Shown piece after piece: positions 1 to 6,808 of a stretch of DNA of 16,059 bases (position 1 is its first letter; every line of letters begins with the position of its first letter). The notes under the pieces were generated by a model that saw only the letters and a list, made by a program, of their open reading frames with translations, was not told the DNA's origin and did no database searches. Origin of the DNA: CAZYTX01 sp964650485 (GTDB lineage Bacteria > RBG-13-61-14 > DATKZS01); contig CAZYTX010000070.1 of NCBI GenBank assembly GCA_964650485.1, positions 1 through 16,059 of the forward strand, read 5' to 3'. A program made the translations under genes and the position numbers.

Positions 1-55
1 CCCCTCTCCTTCCCGCTTGGCGAAACCAAATTCAAAGTTTCGCAACAGGCACTAT

Positions 56-322
56 TTACTCAGCGCGGCAAGTGTCATACTGCGCGCAACCGCTCTGCTT
101 TTCTTCGTAGCAGTACCCATCGCAGTAGTACGGATGCCCCCGCGTACAGCACACCCCCACGTCCGGGCACCACAAAGGGTAATCGTCATCCGTGCAATGT
201 TTGGTATCTCCCCCGTTGCTGTCGCTGCTGTCGCTGCTACCGCCTCCGAGGAAAAGCATCATGCAGAACGCGGCGCAGATGGCGAATAAAAGAAACCCCT
301 TGCCTCTTTTCAATCTCTTCAT
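56..322 (-). CDS. small exported cysteine-rich protein
   Basis: Encodes 88 residues if it starts at the ATG at 322, which has an AAGGAGGT ribosome binding site 7 bases upstream; a GTG at 340 in the same frame lies upstream of that site and is unlikely. The protein opens with a basic stretch (KRLKRGK), then a hydrophobic segment of about 17 residues (FLLFAICAAFCMMLFLG), then a Ser/Asp/Gly linker and a compact domain with eight cysteines (motifs HC, WC, VCC, YYC, GYCY, GC, TC). This is the layout of an exported or membrane-anchored disulfide-rich domain. There is no clean lipobox, so I do not call it a lipoprotein. I do not recognise a named family, although the CP-x4-CC-x6-YC-x2-YC spacing looks like small cysteine knots found in bacterial surface proteins. 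It stands just downstream of the vapBC relic on the same strand. Confidence 0.72.
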   Translation of the reverse strand: MKRLKRGKGFLLFAICAAFCMMLFLGGGSSDSSDSNGGDTKHCTDDDYPLWCPDVGVCCTRGHPYYCDGYCYEEKQSGCAQYDTCRAE

Positions 323-344
323 CCTAAACCTCCTTTTCACAGCC

Positions 345-691
345 TATGATTCTGAATACTCGACAAGGCAGGTGGTCGGTACGACCAGGTCCCGGAAATC
401 TTTCAGGTGCGCTTCAAAGAAACGCGCCGGCGTCGCCGGTGAAGTGTTCCAGCCACCCGCACGAATCCACCATGATGTATTTCACAGCCTTCCAGGGGCT
501 CTCAGGCCGGGGGGGGGATGTCAATTCACTTGAGAGGCTACCGAGCCGTCCGTGGTGTCTTATGGTCGCGGGCTCGAAAATCCCCACAAGCTCGATCACC
601 TGGGCCTTTCCCCTGGAGATTTGTCCATGGACTCCCCGATGTCATGGGGTATGACTATCCGGTACTTGGCTGAAACCTTGATCCTGGCCAT
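345..691 (-). pseudogene. decayed vapBC toxin-antitoxin copy
   Basis: This is a degraded second copy of the intact vapBC pair at 800-1383. Read from 691 downward it begins MARIKVSAKYRIVIP, matching the intact antitoxin MARTKVSPKYQIVIP. A one-base loss after PGE puts a TGA in frame, and in the next frame the match resumes at VIELVGI. The antitoxin stop and toxin start have drifted so that both parts read through one frame as far as VDSCGWLEHFTG, matching the toxin's VDSCGWLEYFTG. A second frameshift follows, then KDFRDLVVPTTCLV matches KDLKNLVVPTICLA. The match fades near 345, so roughly the last two thirds of the toxin is gone. Neither protein can be made intact. Similarity continues upstream through the promoter, so the ancestral duplication covered the regulatory region too. 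Confidence 0.88.
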
Positions 692-722
692 GGCCTTACT
701 CCATGGACAAATTACGGGTTTG

Positions 723-751
723 ATATTAGCACGAACAGTGCAAAAGAGCAA
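723..751 (-). promoter_or_regulatory. relic vapBC promoter
   Basis: On the minus strand a -35 TTGCTC (751-746) and a -10 TAATAT (728-723) are separated by 17 bases. The same spacing and aligned position occur ahead of the intact vapBC pair, so the element is shared by both copies. It may still transcribe the relic. Inferred from sequence only. Confidence 0.45.
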
Positions 752-799
752 GCATGAGTTACACAGCAATCTCGCCGGGAGAGGAGTGCTGCAAAGTTT

Positions 800-1180
800 T
801 TATGACTTCTTCGAGTATTTCACTTCACTGAATTCACTGAGGTGCTTGTCCTGGGTCCAGAGCTTGGCGTCGCAGGCCCGGGCGGTGGCCAGGATTATAC
901 TGTCAGCGAGCGGCAGCTTGTGATCCACGCTTATCTTTCCCGCATTCAAGGCAATGGGGATGTCGAGTTCCACTGCCTCGCCCTTCTGCATGGAGGCTAT
1001 AAACAAAAGCGCGGTTTTCCGTCCCCTCTCCCTGTAGATGATTTTGAACACCTCGGCAAGGCAGATAGTGGGCACGACAAGGTTCTTCAAGTCTTTGATG
1101 GGAGTCTCAAAGGAGCTCGCGTTCTTGCCTCCGGTGAAGTACTCCAGCCACCCGCATGAATCCACGAGGTTTTTCTTCAT
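800..1180 (-). CDS. vapC: PIN-domain toxin (VapC type)
   Basis: A 126-residue PIN-domain protein, the usual length for VapC toxins, which are metal-dependent ribonucleases that cut tRNA or rRNA when free of antitoxin. The expected acidic residues are present: D7 in LVDSCGW, E43 in CLAEVFK, D93 in LADSII, and D111 in TQDKH. The start ATG at 1180 overlaps the antitoxin stop in an ATGA, the normal translational coupling of these operons. Antitoxin comes first and toxin second. A decayed copy of the pair lies immediately downstream on the same strand. The family is clear; the RNA target cannot be told from sequence. Confidence 0.93.
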   Translation of the reverse strand: MKKNLVDSCGWLEYFTGGKNASSFETPIKDLKNLVVPTICLAEVFKIIYRERGRKTALLFIASMQKGEAVELDIPIALNAGKISVDHKLPLADSIILATARACDAKLWTQDKHLSEFSEVKYSKKS

Positions 1181-1383
1181 AGCCGGTCAGGGTCCCTGAG
1201 CCCGGAGGTGTCAATTCCCTTGAGAGCGCCTTTGAGGCGCCCGGGATGCTTGATTGGCACTATCTCGATGATCCCGTCAAGCTCGATCACCTCGACCTCT
1301 TCGCCGGGCTTTATGCTCATGGACTCCCGTATGTCCTTGGGTATGACTATCTGGTACTTGGGCGAAACCTTGGTCCTGGCCAT
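1177..1383 (-). CDS. vapB: AbrB/MazE-type antitoxin of the VapBC pair
   Basis: A 68-residue swapped-hairpin AbrB/SpoVT-type DNA-binding antitoxin. The start is placed at the ATG at 1383 because GGAGG lies just upstream and the family signature begins there (MARTKVSPKYQIVIPKDIRE); upstream in-frame starts lack support. The N-terminal half should bind operator DNA as a dimer. The C-terminal tail (GRLKGALKGIDTSGL) is the part expected to bind and block the PIN toxin. The gene overlaps vapC by four bases. Autoregulation of the shared promoter is typical of the family but is inference here. The pair is divergent from mazG, with their control regions side by side. Confidence 0.92.
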   Translation of the reverse strand: MARTKVSPKYQIVIPKDIRESMSIKPGEEVEVIELDGIIEIVPIKHPGRLKGALKGIDTSGLRDPDRL

Positions 1384-1414
1384 GGCCTTCCTCCATCGAC
1401 AAGCTATCAGTAAA

Positions 1415-1443
1415 ACAGTAGCACGATCCATGCAAAAGAACAA
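1415..1443 (-). promoter_or_regulatory. vapBC promoter
   Basis: Minus-strand -35 TTGTTC (1443-1438), 17-base spacer, -10 TACTGT (1420-1415), ending about 30 bases before the antitoxin ATG. The relic copy preserves the same arrangement as TTGCTC/TAATAT. The antitoxin probably binds here. Confidence 0.5.
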
Positions 1444-1516
1444 GCGGGACATCTTACTTATTTTGCATGTGCCCTGTTCGCTGTTAGGCTGTTTTTAAAG
1501 AGGAGTGCGGACGTTA

Positions 1517-2308
1517 ATGGTTTACGACAAAAAAAGACCGGGCCTGGACGACCTGGTCGCTCTCATGAAGACGCTCAGGAGCGCGGAGGGATGCCCGTGG
1601 GACCGGGAGCAGACCCCGGAGAGCCTCACCCCGTACATAATGGAGGAGGCCTGCGAGCTGGTGGACGCCATAAAGGGCGGTGACCCCGGGGAGGTGGGAG
1701 AGGAGCTCGGGGACCTGCTCTTCCAGATAGTGTTCCAGGCCGAGATAGCCTCCGAGCGCGGGCTGTTCGAGATGGGGGACGTGATCGAGGGCATCCATGA
1801 TAAGATGACCCGGCGTCATCCCCACGTGTTCGGTGACGCCCATGTTAAAGACTCGGCCGAGGTGAGGAAGAGATGGGTGCGGCTCAAGCAGGAGGAGGGC
1901 AAAAAGGCAAAGGACGGCGTCCTGGGCAGGGTGCCGCGCTCTTTGCCGGCGCTTTTGCGGGGGCGCAGGCTGACCGAGAACGCGGCGGAAGCAGGGTTTG
2001 ACTGGCCCCGGGTGGAGGAGGTGCTCTCGAAGTTCGAGGAGGAGTGGCAGGAGCTGAAAGACAGCGTCGAGCGCGGCGCCAGGGCGGACGTGGAGGACGA
2101 GTTCGGCGACATCCTGTTCGTGCTTGTGAACCTGTCCAGGTTCATGGACCTTGACCCGGAGCGCGCGCTTGGCTCTTCTATCGAGAAGTTTGTAAGGCGC
2201 TTCAATTACATGGAAGAGAAGGCCATGGAGTCTGGGAGGAAGCTGGAGTCTTTCACCCTGGATGAGATGGAGGAGCTCTGGCAGGAGGCCAAGACAAAGG
2301 GCCTGTGA
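1517..2308 (+). CDS. mazG: nucleoside triphosphate pyrophosphohydrolase MazG
   Basis: MazG hydrolyses (d)NTPs to NMP and pyrophosphate, a house-cleaning activity that also affects stress nucleotides. The protein is 263 residues from the ATG at 1517, the classic full-length size with two tandem MazG domains. The first domain carries GCPWDREQT near the N-terminus and the metal-binding helices EEACELVDAI and EELGDLLFQ. The second carries EEEWQELK and VEDEFGDILF. A GTG at 1505 in the same frame overlaps the GAGGAG ribosome binding site (1500-1505), so the ATG is the better start, although its 11-base spacing is long. It is divergent from vapBC and followed 15 bases later by a small membrane protein gene in the same direction. 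E. coli mazG sits next to the mazEF toxin-antitoxin pair, so a neighbouring TA module is suggestive but may be chance. Confidence 0.96.
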   Translation: MVYDKKRPGLDDLVALMKTLRSAEGCPWDREQTPESLTPYIMEEACELVDAIKGGDPGEVGEELGDLLFQIVFQAEIASERGLFEMGDVIEGIHDKMTRRHPHVFGDAHVKDSAEVRKRWVRLKQEEGKKAKDGVLGRVPRSLPALLRGRRLTENAAEAGFDWPRVEEVLSKFEEEWQELKDSVERGARADVEDEFGDILFVLVNLSRFMDLDPERALGSSIEKFVRRFNYMEEKAMESGRKLESFTLDEMEELWQEAKTKGL

Positions 2309-2323
2309 GCCCGGGGAGGACCA

Positions 2324-2689
2324 ATGCAGCAAGGGGCTGAGACACGCGGTGCAAGGAAGGCCGTGTTTTACTCTGCTCTGGTGCTGCCGGGCCTGGGCCA
2401 GTGGGTTCTTGGCAAAAGGGTCTGGGGCGCGCTCTTCATGGTCATTGTAATCGGCCTGGTGCTGTGGCTCGCGGCCAGGATTTTCGCGCTCGTATACGTT
2501 AGCATGGTCCCTTCCGGAGACCTCTCCCGAATGCGCATAAATCCCGAGACGGTAAGCCAAGTGCACCGTGAGGCCTACCTGCAAAACTGGTGGCTGCTCA
2601 TGCTCATAGCGGTAATATGGATATGGAGCATTGTTGATGCGCTGATGGCGCGAAGAAAAATGAGGGACAATAAAACCGGGAATGAATGA
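2324..2689 (+). CDS. small integral membrane protein
   Basis: Encodes 121 residues with a good ribosome binding site (GGGGAGG, 5 bases before the ATG). A first hydrophobic segment covers about residues 15-55 and contains LPGLGQWVLGKRVWG, the turn pattern of TM2-like and DUF5683-like small membrane proteins. A second segment near residues 88-108 (WWLLMLIAVIWIWSIVDA) is followed by a basic, probably cytoplasmic tail (RRKMRDNK). It lies 15 bases after mazG and is probably cotranscribed with it. It ends two bases before the stop of the convergent gene at 2692, leaving no room for a separate terminator. Function unknown. Confidence 0.82.
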   Translation: MQQGAETRGARKAVFYSALVLPGLGQWVLGKRVWGALFMVIVIGLVLWLAARIFALVYVSMVPSGDLSRMRINPETVSQVHREAYLQNWWLLMLIAVIWIWSIVDALMARRKMRDNKTGNE

Positions 2690-2691
2690 GC

Positions 2692-3318
2692 TCAGACAGA
2701 GCGGCCTTGCGGTTCCCGCTCGCAGGCCCAGTCCTCTTTGGGGACCAGGTCCTTGCCATCGGGTGCTTTCTCCGGCCTGGGAAGACCCGAGGAGAGTGCC
2801 GCGGCCCTTATTTCTTCCCTGGTCTTACCGGCCTTGGCCGCGGCCGCGGATAGTTGCATGCGCTCGAGAAACACCACGGCCTCGCACAGCTTGACCATGC
2901 CGGATATCTTGAGACCCCTGGAGCTCACCGTGATAAAGGTGCGCAGCCACCCTATCCAGGCGATCAGTGAGAGCAGTGCGAGGATGAGCACAGCCATTCC
3001 CCCGGACCTGGCCCACGGCGCGGTGAGCATGACGCCGCCGCCGATAGCAAGGACTATGGCAAGGAGCAAGAGGAGCGGCCTCTTGCCCGTGCCTATTATA
3101 AACGATTCGAACTCCTCCAAAGGGAACCCTGAGACCATGCTGCCGCGAAGCAGGGTGAACTGGTTGCCCAGGGCGCCCGTATGCCCGGACACCAGTATCC
3201 TCCTGTCGGTGAGCACCAAGAGGCCCGGCCGGTAAAAGGAGCGGAACTTGAGCCGGTCAAGCACCTTCTCCCCTGGCAAAAGCAGCTCGACCTGTTTCAT
3301 GTTCCTCGGGTTCTTCAT
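2692..3318 (-). CDS. two-TM membrane protein with PH-like N-terminus
   Basis: Up to 208 residues. Residues 8-75 resemble bacterial PH-like domains, with the typical VLTDRRILVSG strand followed by a long variable loop. Two membrane segments follow at about 81-100 (PLLLLLAIVLAIGGGVML) and 107-128 (GMAVLILALLSLIAWIGWL). Then comes a short soluble stretch (ITVSSRGLKISG) and a cytoplasmic helix rich in Ala and charged residues. The start is unclear: the ATG at 3318 has a weak upstream site, while the ATG at 3300 has GAGG close before it. It is 20 bases downstream of the MXAN_5187-like gene and probably in its operon. Its role is unknown; such proteins are usually envelope components of undefined function. 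Confidence 0.75.
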   Translation of the reverse strand: MKNPRNMKQVELLLPGEKVLDRLKFRSFYRPGLLVLTDRRILVSGHTGALGNQFTLLRGSMVSGFPLEEFESFIIGTGKRPLLLLLAIVLAIGGGVMLTAPWARSGGMAVLILALLSLIAWIGWLRTFITVSSRGLKISGMVKLCEAVVFLERMQLSAAAAKAGKTREEIRAAALSSGLPRPEKAPDGKDLVPKEDWACEREPQGRSV

Positions 3319-3338
3319 GCAAGGATAACCGTAAAACC

Positions 3339-3908
3339 TTACTTAAGGGTGGCCTTCACCTTGGCCTTGCCGTCCTCCACAACCACCTTGAACTCCACCT
3401 TCTTTCCCTTGTGCTTTTCCTGGAGAGCGGGCTTCTGTTTCTTGATGGTCTGCTCCAGCTTCTCCTTTGATACGTTTGTGGACTGGTTTAGCTGGCGCCG
3501 GGCCTCCATAAGCTCCTTGTGCAGCTTGTCAACCTCGGCCTCGCCGCCTTTGGAGGGACCCTTTTTCTGTGAAGGCGGCTTTTGTCCGGGAACCTTGTCA
3601 ACCGTGCCCGAGCTTATCTCCGGCTTGGGTCGCTTGTAGGTCCCGGCCTCGATCTTCTGCAGGTTCCGCATCCAGTACTGGTTGTAGGAGTTGAACTTGG
3701 ACACCAGTTGCTGGAAGCGGAATCGCAGCTTGGTGTTTGGTATGTTCTGGTTGGACAGCTTCCGAAGCTGGAACTGCAGCGAGGTCTTCTCCTGCTCCGG
3801 GACCCTCTTGCGGCTGCCCATGAAGTACTGCTCGAACTGCAGGCGCAGGTCGTCCAGCCGTTTTTCCATGTTGGCTACAATTTCTTCATTGACAAGTTGT
3901 TCAGCCAT
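3339..3908 (-). CDS. MXAN_5187 C-terminal-domain-like protein
   Basis: A 189-residue soluble protein with no signal peptide. The first 95 residues carry the pattern I associate with the MXAN_5187 C-terminal domain of myxobacteria: FEQYFMGSRKRVP, QLRKLSNQNIPNTKLRFRFQ and YNQYWMRNLQKIEAGTY. A Pro/Lys-rich linker follows, then a coiled-coil-like helix (about 120-165) and a basic, Val/Lys-rich C-terminus. In other proteins this domain is attached to signalling modules; here it stands alone. A GGGGAGAGGAG ribosome binding site abuts the ATG, and a promoter candidate lies just upstream. The family assignment is from memory of the motif, and the biochemical role is unknown. This gene is the main hint of a deltaproteobacterial host. 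Confidence 0.78.
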   Translation of the reverse strand: MAEQLVNEEIVANMEKRLDDLRLQFEQYFMGSRKRVPEQEKTSLQFQLRKLSNQNIPNTKLRFRFQQLVSKFNSYNQYWMRNLQKIEAGTYKRPKPEISSGTVDKVPGQKPPSQKKGPSKGGEAEVDKLHKELMEARRQLNQSTNVSKEKLEQTIKKQKPALQEKHKGKKVEFKVVVEDGKAKVKATLK

Positions 3909-3925
3909 CTCCTCTCCCCGTACAT

Positions 3926-3954
3926 ATTATCGGTCAAGACGATACGGTTGTAAA
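3926..3954 (-). promoter_or_regulatory. promoter of the MXAN_5187-like gene
   Basis: Minus-strand -35 TTTACA (3954-3949), 17-base spacer, -10 GATAAT (3931-3926). It lies just upstream of the ribosome binding site of the gene starting at 3908, which would give a leader of about 10-15 bases. Confidence 0.5.
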
Positions 3955-3970
3955 GGGGTGTCTTCCACGT

Positions 3971-3999
3971 TTGCCCCTGCTGCTCGATCACGATACTAT
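3971..3999 (+). promoter_or_regulatory. promoter of the truncated gene at 4053
   Basis: Plus-strand -35 TTGCCC (3971-3976), 17-base spacer, -10 TACTAT (3994-3999). A transcript would begin near 4006 and reach a strong GGGGAGG ribosome binding site just before the ATG at 4053. Confidence 0.42.
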
Positions 4000-4052
4000 A
4001 ACCCGGACTCTTCAGGCAAGTGTTTTGATGGTTTTGTCAGGGGAGGACAAAA

Positions 4053-4229
4053 ATGGCAAAGCCGAAAAGACTCTCACGCTCAGGGCCTGCCGCTGCCAAG
4101 GCCCCGGTCACGGGCGTATTCGCCACCTGCGACCCCAGGATTGACAAGGACTCCAGGAAAAGGGCGCAGAACATAGTGGTCATGGCCGCGGAAAAGATAG
4201 CGGCAGGGCTTACGATGCCGGAGGGGAAG
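4053..4229 (+). pseudogene. 5' remnant of a gene, possibly L-fucose isomerase family
   Basis: A strong ribosome binding site (GGGGAGGAC, 4 bases before the ATG) and a plausible promoter precede a reading frame whose first 59 codons look like real protein. It contains VTGVFATCDPRIDKDSRK and IVVMAAEKIAAGLTMPEG, which remind me of the N-terminus of L-fucose isomerase-like proteins. From about codon 60 the frame becomes Pro/Arg/Cys-rich, the mark of reading antisense to the DUF4236 gene, and ends at 4418. I infer that the start of a gene of several hundred codons was joined by deletion to the 3' end of the neighbour. The isomerase link is tentative; the truncation is better supported than the identity. 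Confidence 0.5.
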
Positions 4230-4584
4230 AGCGCACCGCGAGCGACCTGCTTGACTGGTGCTTTGCCGGGCTCACCCGCAAGGGGTCACTCGACTTTGCC
4301 GGGACTTTATCGTGCACCTGCTTTGCCTCGTAGATGTCCGCCCTCACCATGCGCTCGACCTTGGGAACCTCTCCGCCTCCCCTTGCGCTCCCTGCGCTCT
4401 TCTGGCCGGAACCTTTGAAGTACTTCCTGAAATACAGACCGTGCCGGCCGCCGTGCACGTACGGCCCGCGCGGGCTCATGCCCACCCTGAAGCCGGTCAC
4501 ACCGCCGCTGAGACCAAGGCCGCCCTTTGACAGGTTCAGCCTGACCGGCCCGTTTGTGAGCGCCTTCCTTATGTAAAAACCCAT
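4210..4584 (-). CDS. DUF4236 domain protein
   Basis: Encodes 124 residues. The first 55 match the DUF4236 signature: MGFYIRKALTNGPVRLNLS, then GVTGFRVGMSPRGPYVHGGR and GLYFRK. The domain occurs at the start of many small bacterial proteins, often with membrane or toxin-related partners, and has no assigned function. The rest is a Ser/Lys-rich tail without recognisable structure. The last 8 or so residues are encoded antisense to the gene remnant at 4053, so the natural C-terminus may have been replaced. No Shine-Dalgarno sequence precedes the ATG, and the promoter -10 is only about a dozen bases upstream, which suggests leaderless translation. Confidence 0.83.
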   Translation of the reverse strand: MGFYIRKALTNGPVRLNLSKGGLGLSGGVTGFRVGMSPRGPYVHGGRHGLYFRKYFKGSGQKSAGSARGGGEVPKVERMVRADIYEAKQVHDKVPAKSSDPLRVSPAKHQSSRSLAVRSSPPAS

Positions 4585-4595
4585 CAGTGATCATA

Positions 4596-4625
4596 ATATT
4601 ATTCCATGCGACCTTCAACGGTCAA
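4596..4625 (-). promoter_or_regulatory. promoter of the DUF4236 gene
   Basis: Minus-strand -35 TTGACC (4625-4620), 18-base spacer, -10 TAATAT (4601-4596). Transcription would start near 4589, only a few bases before the ATG at 4584, so the mRNA would be almost or fully leaderless. The lack of a ribosome binding site agrees. Confidence 0.62.
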
Positions 4626-4651
4626 TACTGAATCTCCGTGAACCCCGTTTT

Positions 4652-4681
4652 TTGACTTGTTAAAAAGCTCATGCATACAAT
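4652..4681 (+). promoter_or_regulatory. promoter of the polyprenyl synthase gene
   Basis: Plus-strand -35 TTGACT (4652-4657), 18-base spacer, -10 TACAAT (4676-4681), with transcription expected near 4688. That excludes the in-frame ATG at 4671 and supports the ATG at 4710. Confidence 0.62.
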
Positions 4682-4709
4682 ATGGCCTTGTCCCGCACAG
4701 GCGAGGTCC

Positions 4710-5702
4710 ATGAGTAAAAACAAAAGCAGACCACTCCCGGGCGCCGACCTGGTCCAACGCGAGCTTTCCGAGGTCGAAGCGGTGCTCTCCAGAGAAGCTC
4801 GTTCCGAGGTCCGGCTGGTTCTGGACGTAGGCTCCCATATCCTGGGCAGCGGTGGCAAACGCTTCAGGCCGCTGCTCACGCTGCTTGCCGGCAAGCTCGT
4901 GGGCATGCGCCGTAAAAAGGAGCTTATAAACTACGCCGCGGGCATGGAGTTCTCACACACCTCCACACTGCTCCACGACGATGTAATAGACGAGGCTGAC
5001 CTGAGGAGGGGGACAACCTCTGCGAACCGGGAATGGGGCAACGCTCCCTCCATCATCGTGGGCGACTACCTCTTGTTCAAGTCCTTCTCACTGATGCTCG
5101 CGAGCGGGAACCGGGAGGTGATGAAGTTGATCTCGGACGTGGCCATAGAGATGGCCGAGGGGGAGGCCTACCAGCTTGCGCAGAAGAGCAGGGTGGACCT
5201 GTCCGAGGACCAATACGAGAAGATCATAAGGGCCAAGACCGCGCTGCTTATCCAGGCCGCGTGCCACGTGCCCTCGATTGCAGCAGGCTCGGACAAGAGA
5301 AAGCAGAGCGCCCTGAAGAGGTTCGGCTACCGGCTGGGCCTGGCCTTCCAGATAACGGACGACCTGCTCGACTACTCCGCGGAGCAGGAGAGGCTGGGCA
5401 AAGCGGTGGGCAAGGACTTCATGGAGGGAAAGGCCACCCTGCCCCTCATACTCGCCTTCCACAACGCATCCCAGAAGGACAGGCAGGCCATAAAGCGAAT
5501 GTTCAATAAGAAGAGCCGCACCAGGAAGGAACTCGATCAGGCGATCAGGGTCATAAGAAGGAACCGCGGCATGGAGCTCTCAAAGGACCGCGCCCGCAGG
5601 CACGTAGAGGCGGCCAAGAAAAGCCTCGGCACCTTCCCGCAAAAGCCCGCAAAGGAAGCCCTCTTCCAGCTTGCCGACTACGTGGTGCAGAGGTCGAGGT
5701 AG
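4710..5702 (+). CDS. trans-polyprenyl diphosphate synthase
   Basis: Makes long all-trans isoprenoid diphosphates by adding isopentenyl diphosphate to an allylic primer, usually for the quinone side chain. The protein is 330 residues from the ATG at 4710, close to the family norm. Signature elements appear in order: GGKRFRP (48-54), the first aspartate-rich motif LLHDDVID (88-94) followed by RRGTTSAN, GDYLL (118-122), the second aspartate-rich motif FQITDDLLDY (213-222), and GKDFMEGKATLP (234-245). The first motif lacks the bulky aromatic residues typical of short-chain enzymes just upstream, so a medium to long product (octaprenyl or similar) is likely; exact length cannot be read. An upstream in-frame ATG at 4671 lies within the promoter, so it is not used. 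A GAGG sits 3 bases before the chosen start. It is monocistronic as far as visible. Confidence 0.95.
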   Translation: MSKNKSRPLPGADLVQRELSEVEAVLSREARSEVRLVLDVGSHILGSGGKRFRPLLTLLAGKLVGMRRKKELINYAAGMEFSHTSTLLHDDVIDEADLRRGTTSANREWGNAPSIIVGDYLLFKSFSLMLASGNREVMKLISDVAIEMAEGEAYQLAQKSRVDLSEDQYEKIIRAKTALLIQAACHVPSIAAGSDKRKQSALKRFGYRLGLAFQITDDLLDYSAEQERLGKAVGKDFMEGKATLPLILAFHNASQKDRQAIKRMFNKKSRTRKELDQAIRVIRRNRGMELSKDRARRHVEAAKKSLGTFPQKPAKEALFQLADYVVQRSR

Positions 5703-5800
5703 AGCCCTGTCGCCTTTGAGTCAGTATTCAGCTAAAAGATTTATGAGCAAAGAGGCGGGAGGTATGAGTATGGTGCGGGGATAAGGTATTACGTCCAGAT

Positions 5801-6807
5801 TTACTTTTGTATTTTGGCGATTGGCATATCCGTGCCTGAGACGTCGAAATGTGGATGTTGCTTTCCGTTTGTGAGCCTCGGGACCGTCTTGGCCACGTAG
5901 CTGAACAATTCTATCAGGCTGATATATTCATTTGAATCATAGTTGGCCTTGCCCTCCATCCCCTCCAGCATGGCCCAGGTAAAGAGCCCGTGATTGTACT
6001 TTGCATACTCCAGGGATGACTCTCCGCCCTTGCTTGCCGCCAAGGTATAGACCAAGCAGAAGAAAGCGCCTTGGTCAGGTCCTCTCCGGTGCCCAGCGTG
6101 TTGATGGAGAAGTCCGGGCAGGAGCAGTAGTTGCCACCAGGAGTCTCGCCCCGGATGGCCACCCGGTACCTGCCGCCGGTCTCCGGGTTCTCGATGATGA
6201 ACTCCGAGAAGATAGGCTCCTCTCCGATGTTCTCCATCTTGAAGTCCTGCTCCTCGGAGGAGAGCGCCACCGGTATCCTCACCACCTCGTAATCCGCGAG
6301 GGTCTTTCCCTTGGCCTCGGAAATCTTCTGAACAAAGACCACCTTTCCCACCAGGTAATCGAGGTCTCCATGCTTTCCGTCCGGCCGCTCCAAGGTGGCG
6401 GTCAGGCCCATGCGGAAAGGCGCCGCGCAGGTCAAAGCGCCTTCCCGAAAAAACCTTCCCGGCAAATGGTGGACCTCGTCGAAGATGACCAGTTGGAACC
6501 GGTCGCCTATCTCGCCGCCGTGGATGGCCGCGCTGTGGTAGGTGGTGACCGTGACCGGTTTCAGGTTGTAAAGGTTGTCGCCCACGATCCCGGCATCGTA
6601 GCCCAGACCAAAAAGGATGCGGCGATGCCACTGGTACATCAGGTCCCGGATGGGCACCACCACCAGGGTGGGCTTCTCCATTCTGGCCATGGCGTGTAAG
6701 GCAACGTCGGTCTTGCCCGCGCCGGTAGGCAGAATTATCACTCCCCTTCCGCCAGCGTCACGCCAGGCCCAAAGGGCTTCCTCTTGGTCTTCCCGAAGAT
6801 CGTGCAA
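5801..6807 (-). pseudogene. mosaic relic: XPB-like helicase, SWIM half-finger, caspase-like fragment
   Basis: Read from 6807 downward, about 185 residues match an XPB-type DEAD/DEAH helicase: Walker A LPTGAGKT (26-33), Ia LVVVPIRDLMYQW, DEVHH (110-114) and GLTATLERPDG. The second RecA lobe is missing. The frame continues into ENPETGGRYRVAIRG and NYCSCPDFSINTLGT, the first half of a SWIM zinc finger such as those of SNF2-type proteins, but the expected CKH is replaced by GED. Near 6055 the coding sense moves to another frame, giving 84 residues like the small-subunit end of bacterial caspase-like (peptidase C14) proteins: TLAASKGGESSLEYAKYNHG, FTWAMLEGMEGKA, QHPHFDVSGTDMP. The catalytic His/Cys half is absent. 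Upstream of 6807 the frame continues to a stop at 6849 with helicase-like IKWNHIEL but no good start codon. I read this as fused fragments of three different genes, not a working protein. Confidence 0.78.
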
Positions 6808-6808
6808 T

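Noticed and set aside
1514..2584. long minus-strand open frame of 356 codons
   Set aside because: Lies antisense to mazG, which has clear family motifs; the translation is His/Leu/Pro-rich and matches nothing.
5764..5784. six-codon frame after a GGGAGG site
   Set aside because: Too short to support as a gene; might be a leader peptide or another gene-start relic, but nothing downstream fits.
5801..6631. 276-codon frame as an independent caspase-like gene
   Set aside because: Only the last 84 codons look like protein; the rest is an Arg/Gly/Pro-rich shadow of the helicase frame.
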